From Symbiobacteriaceae bacterium (lineage in GTDB: Bacteria; Bacillota_E; Symbiobacteriia; Symbiobacteriales; Symbiobacteriaceae): DNA of 9,596 bases. Of the stretch, positions 7,304-9,596 are shown piece after piece. The position numbers and the translations under genes were made by a program. A model generated the notes under the pieces. The model was given only the letters and a program-made list of their open reading frames with translations, was not told the origin of the DNA and did no database searches. How positions within the stretch are numbered: position 1 is the first letter of the stretch; the number at the start of each line of letters is the position of its first letter. The stretch covers positions 1-9,596 of the forward strand of contig DAHVXO010000151.1 of NCBI GenBank assembly GCA_027356675.1. Direction: 5' to 3'.

Positions 7304-7386
7304 AACCCGGCTGCCATGGTCTCGGAGCAGACGGTAGGCCCGTAGCTTTGCGGCTCTGCCTTTCGACAGGTGTGCCTTTGTCGCAA
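7300..7386 (-). ncRNA. c-di-GMP-I (GEMM-I) riboswitch aptamer
   Basis: The minus strand shows the GEMM-I layout in order. A closing stem is made by GCGAC (7384-7380) and GTTGC (7306-7302). AAAGGCACACC leads into P2, CTGTC-GAAA-GGCAG, with the characteristic GAAA tetraloop. Next come GCAAAGC, the CCTAcC and CATGG sides of a tetraloop-receptor-like P3, and GCCGGGTTGCCG at the end. By comparison with the Vibrio Vc2 aptamer as I remember it, the base matching G20 is G, pointing to c-di-GMP over cyclic AMP-GMP, and the A matching A47 is kept. It is upstream of two genes for c-di-GMP metabolism, which strongly supports the assignment. With a terminator immediately downstream, an OFF switch is most likely. 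Confidence 0.88.
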
Positions 7387-7454
7387 GAACTCTCTGAAAT
7401 TAGAAAGCAATGGCCCGCGCACCCCATGACCACCAGGCGACCCTGCACCCCCCT

Positions 7455-7492
7455 GGCTTTATAGTCCCACCTTTCGATGGGTGTGCCTTTTC
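7455..7492 (-). ncRNA. Degenerate second c-di-GMP-I aptamer, 5' half
   Basis: About 90 bases upstream of the main aptamer the pattern recurs: AAAGGCACACC, P2 as CCCATC-GAAA-GGTGGG, then GACTATAAAGCC where GACGCAAAGCC is expected. The first half is clearly GEMM-like. The following bases (about 7400-7454) do not form a recognisable P3 or closing stem; they fold better as CCAGG/CCTGG and TGGTC/GGCCA. It may be a decayed tandem aptamer, a divergent one with altered ligand, or a P2-like module that helps folding. Confidence 0.45.
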
Positions 7493-7524
7493 GGTTTACA
7501 GGTAGGTCTGTAGTTGGTGCCAGG

Positions 7525-7542
7525 GTGGGACTTTCGTCCCAC
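7525..7542 (-). repeat. GAAA-capped leader hairpin
   Basis: A perfect seven-pair stem, GTGGGAC and GTCCCAC, closed by GAAA on the minus strand, near the predicted 5' end of the leader RNA. Its 3' arm, extended to GTCCCACC, is also fully complementary to GGTGGGAC of the second GEMM-like element (7471-7464), so the two structures compete. Confidence 0.65.
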
Positions 7543-7556
7543 TAGACCGTAGTGGT

Positions 7557-7586
7557 AATGTAACCGATAGATATGATCAATGTCAA
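7557..7586 (-). promoter_or_regulatory. Candidate promoter of the c-di-GMP operon
   Basis: On the minus strand a perfect TTGACA (7586-7581) is followed after 18 bases by TACATT (7562-7557), four of six matches to the -10 consensus. A start site near 7550 would place the hairpin, both GEMM-like elements and the terminator in the 5' untranslated region. The surroundings are strongly AT-rich (about 23% GC over 7561-7620). Confidence 0.5.
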
Positions 7587-7594
7587 TAGATATA

Positions 7595-7630
7595 ATCCAT
7601 TGATTTATTCTATTGAATAAATCAATGGAT
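7595..7630. repeat. Perfect 15-bp inverted repeat in an AT-rich island
   Basis: ATCCATTGATTTATT (7595-7609) and AATAAATCAATGGAT (7616-7630) are perfect complements around a six-base spacer. Further copies of the ATCAATG/CATTGAT element occur on both sides (7576-7582 and 7642-7648), nearly symmetric about the same centre. It sits just upstream of the candidate -35 box on the minus strand. This could be an operator for an unknown DNA-binding protein; as there is no gene on the left-hand side that needs a terminator here, termination is less likely. Confidence 0.7.
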
Positions 7631-7642
7631 ACTACAAGAGTC

Positions 7643-7900
7643 ATTGATGTTTTCTATCAATCCTTCAGACTCGAGGACACCGGAAGAAGCCGAGGGGTGG
7701 TGATTTCCTCACCTTACGGTGATGATCTTCCCTGTATTTCAGCCGCAGGCACAGTTGCTTCCAATTCGGGCGTGGTGGCTGGTAGTCCCACGCTCAGGTT
7801 GATAATCGCTGGCCCACCACGCCATAGGCAGGCTCACCAGCCCGAAGCCTGTCCACTAAATCGTGGGGCCAGATCGGCTGCATCATCGCAAGCCGCGCCA
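7643..7900. other. Intergenic region with inverted repeats, no gene seen
   Basis: This stretch lies between the promoter of the c-di-GMP operon and the terminator of the efp operon. It holds a nested set: GGAAGA (7682-7687) with TCTTCC (7726-7731), enclosing GGTGA (7699-7703), TCACC (7709-7713) and GGTGA (7718-7722), where TCACC can pair with either neighbour. A separate perfect 10-bp inverted repeat is GGCGTGGTGG (7769-7778) and CCACCACGCC (7814-7823). No reading frame looks coding and I recognise no tRNA or known RNA family. Confidence 0.45.
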
Positions 7901-7932
7901 AAACGGCGGACCCCCGCAGGGGCCCGCCGTTT
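7901..7932 (-). terminator. Terminator of the efp operon
   Basis: On the minus strand AAACGGCGG and CCGCCGTTT form a nine-pair outer stem. It continues through CCCC/GGGG pairs with a small loop and is followed by TT. It begins about ten bases after the stop codon of the CD1247-type gene. The long GC-rich stem is convincing, although the U tract is short. Confidence 0.8.
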
Positions 7933-7941
7933 ACCTGGGTC

Positions 7942-8325
7942 CTACTCTGCCACCTGCACCACGCACCCGCAGTTGGGACAGACCGCATCCACCGCCATAT
8001 CCATCTCGCCGGCGCTGACCCCCATGGTCTCCCCGCACTCGGGACAGGCGGCCACCGCGACCTCCTCCTCGTCAGGGATGAAGGTAATCTCCTGTGCATC
8101 CGCGCCGAAGAGTGAATCCTCCAGGGAGACGAGATCCTCGTCGACATCCTCGACATACTCTGCCAGCTGCTCCTGGGCCTGCGCCACGTCCATCACTTCA
8201 CTGGCCAGATCGCCCATGACCTCGATCATCGAGGTCAGGATTCGCCCTTCGGAACTGGTCGCCTCGATGTCGAGTCCCTCCGCCAGACCCTGCAGATACG
8301 CCACCTGGGCCCGCAGATCGGTCAT
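7942..8325 (-). CDS. CD1247-type N-terminal domain and zinc-ribbon protein
   Basis: A 127-residue acidic protein. The N-terminal 70 residues (MTDLRAQVAYLQGLAEGLDI, then a long acidic helical region ending in EDVDEDLVSLEDSLFG) match a small family of unknown function in spore-forming Bacillota, known as the CD1247 N-terminal domain. The C-terminus has two CPxCG-type knuckles (CPECG and CPNCG) about 25 residues apart, a probable structural zinc ribbon. I chose the ATG at 8325 because GGGGGGA lies about eight bases upstream; an in-frame start at 8382 would add 19 residues that lack the family look. The gene follows efp by 60 bases and is likely co-transcribed. The function is not known; an RNA or ribosome link through its neighbour is only a guess. 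Confidence 0.85.
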   Translation of the reverse strand: MTDLRAQVAYLQGLAEGLDIEATSSEGRILTSMIEVMGDLASEVMDVAQAQEQLAEYVEDVDEDLVSLEDSLFGADAQEITFIPDEEEVAVAACPECGETMGVSAGEMDMAVDAVCPNCGCVVQVAE

Positions 8326-8385
8326 GGTGAATCCCCCCGTTCCTAAATGACGATCGTCACTTAGTCTGCGGCGGCGGATCAATTC

Positions 8386-8943
8386 CTATGCCCGGCCGAG
8401 ATACGCACCGCTGCGGGTATCAATCTTCAGCAGATCGCCCTGGTTGATGAAGAGCGGCACATTAACGGTATATCCGGTCTCCAGCACCGCCGCCTTGGTG
8501 GTGCCGGTAGCGGTGTCGCCACGGAAGCCCGGCTCGGTTTCAGTCACCTTCAGCTCGACGGTGTTGGGCAGCTCGACGCCGATGACGGTCCCGTTCCAGT
8601 CGACGATATAGACCATCATGTTCTCGAGGAGGTAGTTCTTGGCGTCGCTAATCTGCGCCTCGGTCAGTTCCAGCTGCTCGTAGTTCTCAGTGTTCATGAA
8701 AGTCCAGACGCCCTGGCCGCCATACAGGAACTGATACTCGCGCCGCTCGATGGACGCCTTGGCCACCTTTTCACCAGCGCGAAACGTCGTCTCCACAACG
8801 GCGCCCGTCCGCACGTTCTTGAGCTTCGTGCGCACGAAGGCGGCGCCCTTGCCCGGCTTTACATGCAGGAACTCGATCACCTGAAACACGTTTCCGTCCA
8901 TCTCAATGGTCGTGCCATTGCGCACATCGGTAACTGAAATCAT
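8386..8943 (-). CDS. efp: Translation elongation factor P
   Basis: EF-P enters the ribosomal E site and rescues ribosomes stalled at consecutive prolines. The 185-residue length and three-domain layout are those of bacterial EF-P. The N-terminal KOW-like domain carries the modification loop [14 protein letters not shown]; Lys32 is the residue at the tip, the same position that is modified in B. subtilis. The central OB domain has [21 protein letters not shown]. The C-terminal OB domain ends in the family signature [17 protein letters not shown]. The ATG is preceded by GGAGGGG nine bases upstream. It follows the M24B aminopeptidase gene after 71 bases, the same order as in B. subtilis. No EF-P-modifying enzyme is visible in the window. 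Confidence 0.98.
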   Translation of the reverse strand: MISVTDVRNGTTIEMDGNVFQVIEFLHVKPGKGAAFVRTKLKNVRTGAVVETTFRAGEKVAKASIERREYQFLYGGQGVWTFMNTENYEQLELTEAQISDAKNYLLENMMVYIVDWNGTVIGVELPNTVELKVTETEPGFRGDTATGTTKAAVLETGYTVNVPLFINQGDLLKIDTRSGAYLGRA

Positions 8944-9014
8944 TTCGACCGACCCCTCCGCTTACTTTCAAGAGATAGACTTCGCAAAGTCGACCGGCAG
9001 GACTCCAGTCAAAC

Positions 9015-9596
9015 TTATAGCACAAGCAGGTCCTTGGGCGTCCGGGTCATCACTTCGCAGCCACCGTCCTGTACCAGGACCATGTCCTCGATGCGCACCC
9101 CGCCCCACCCGGGCAGATAGATCCCGGGTTCCACGGTCACCACCATGCCCACCTGCAGCACATCCGCCTCGCCGCGCGGATTGACCTTCGGCCCTTCATG
9201 GATAAAGCGCCCCACGCCGTGGCCGGTGCCGTGACCGAACATCTCGGCATAGCCGTGCTCGCGGATATACTCCCGACAGACGTCATCGAGCGCCTTGCCG
9301 GTCATGCCGGCCCGGCAGGCCTCAACTCCTCGCCTCTGCGCCTCCAAGACGATCGCATAGATCTCCCGCTGCTTCTCAGACAAAGCGCCGACGCCCACCG
9401 TGCGGGTCATGTCCGAGCAGTAGCCGTCCACCAGCGCCCCGAAGTCGAAGGTGACCAGATCGCCATGGTCAATCCGCTTCGCCGACGCCCGGACGTGCGG
9501 CAGCGACGACCGCACCCCCGACGCCACGATGATGTCAAAAGCCAGGGCTTCCGCCCCAAGCTTCTTCATCTGGTACTCCAACTCCACCGCTACGTC
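9015..9596 (-). CDS. M24B Xaa-Pro aminopeptidase, C-terminal part
   Basis: The last 193 residues of a metallopeptidase that removes N-terminal residues preceding proline; the gene continues beyond the right edge. All five metal ligands of the pita-bread fold are visible: Asp in TFDFGALVDG, Asp in CSDMTRTVG, His in GTGHGVGRFIHEGP, Glu in VEPGIYLPG and Glu in VRIEDM. The C-terminus, MTRTPKDLLVL, is typical. Position directly before efp matches yqhT of B. subtilis, so it is probably that orthologue, although PepP- and PepQ-type names are used loosely for it. The missing N-terminal creatinase-like domain lies outside the window. Confidence 0.95.
   Translation of the reverse strand, partial: DVAVELEYQMKKLGAEALAFDIIVASGVRSSLPHVRASAKRIDHGDLVTFDFGALVDGYCSDMTRTVGVGALSEKQREIYAIVLEAQRRGVEACRAGMTGKALDDVCREYIREHGYAEMFGHGTGHGVGRFIHEGPKVNPRGEADVLQVGMVVTVEPGIYLPGWGGVRIEDMVLVQDGGCEVMTRTPKDLLVL

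Noticed and set aside
7766..7795. Resemblance to SRP/Alu RNA (GGGCGTGGTGGCTGGTAGTCCCA-like text)
   Set aside because: A short chance match; the surrounding sequence shows no SRP RNA helices or conserved tetraloop domain.
7613..8350. Plus-strand open frame of 245 codons over the CD1247-type gene
   Set aside because: Antisense to a recognised gene and its terminator; serine-, arginine- and proline-rich translation without family features.
8944..9014. Small hairpin GACTT-TGCG-AAGTC between the aminopeptidase gene and efp
   Set aside because: Five pairs only, no U tract and no known RNA motif; too common by chance.

Overview
The window comes from a GC-rich, endospore-forming member of the Bacillota (Firmicutes). 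One end carries the start of the spoIIIA sporulation operon. The other carries an M24B aminopeptidase, efp and a small CD1247-type zinc-ribbon gene, all on the minus strand. From memory of the Bacillus subtilis map (yqhT-efp-yqhV-spoIIIAA-AB-AC-AD), these two blocks are normally close neighbours. Here about 6 kb separates them. The genus cannot be named from the sequence alone.

Layout, left to right. Positions 1-1810 hold spoIIIAD (only its start), spoIIIAC, spoIIIAB and spoIIIAA, tightly packed on the minus strand. Positions 1941-2429 hold a plus-strand DUF402 gene followed by an intrinsic terminator. Positions 2469-3119 contain no intact gene, only a decayed IS4-family transposase fragment. 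Positions 3120-7117 are a two-gene minus-strand operon for cyclic-di-GMP metabolism: a four-helix membrane diguanylate cyclase (GGDEF), then a 1019-residue PocR-GAF-GAF-GAF-GGDEF-HD-GYP protein translated from a start codon that overlaps the upstream stop codon.

The most interesting part is the roughly 500-base leader of that operon (about 7118-7630, minus strand). It has an AT-rich promoter region with a perfect 15-bp inverted repeat, a GAAA-capped hairpin, the 5' half of what looks like a second, degenerate c-di-GMP-I (GEMM-I) aptamer, a well-formed c-di-GMP-I aptamer (about 7300-7386), and an intrinsic terminator with six U residues (7250-7289). An alternative hairpin shares bases with both the aptamer closing stem and the terminator. 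The inferred circuit is negative feedback: c-di-GMP binds the leader RNA and stops transcription of the genes that make and degrade c-di-GMP. The first enzyme also keeps an RxxD product-inhibition site, while the second lacks it and carries the degradative HD-GYP domain.

Positions 7640-7940 hold inverted repeats and the terminator of the efp operon but no gene. Positions 7942-9596 hold the CD1247-type gene, efp and a truncated Xaa-Pro aminopeptidase gene that runs off the window.
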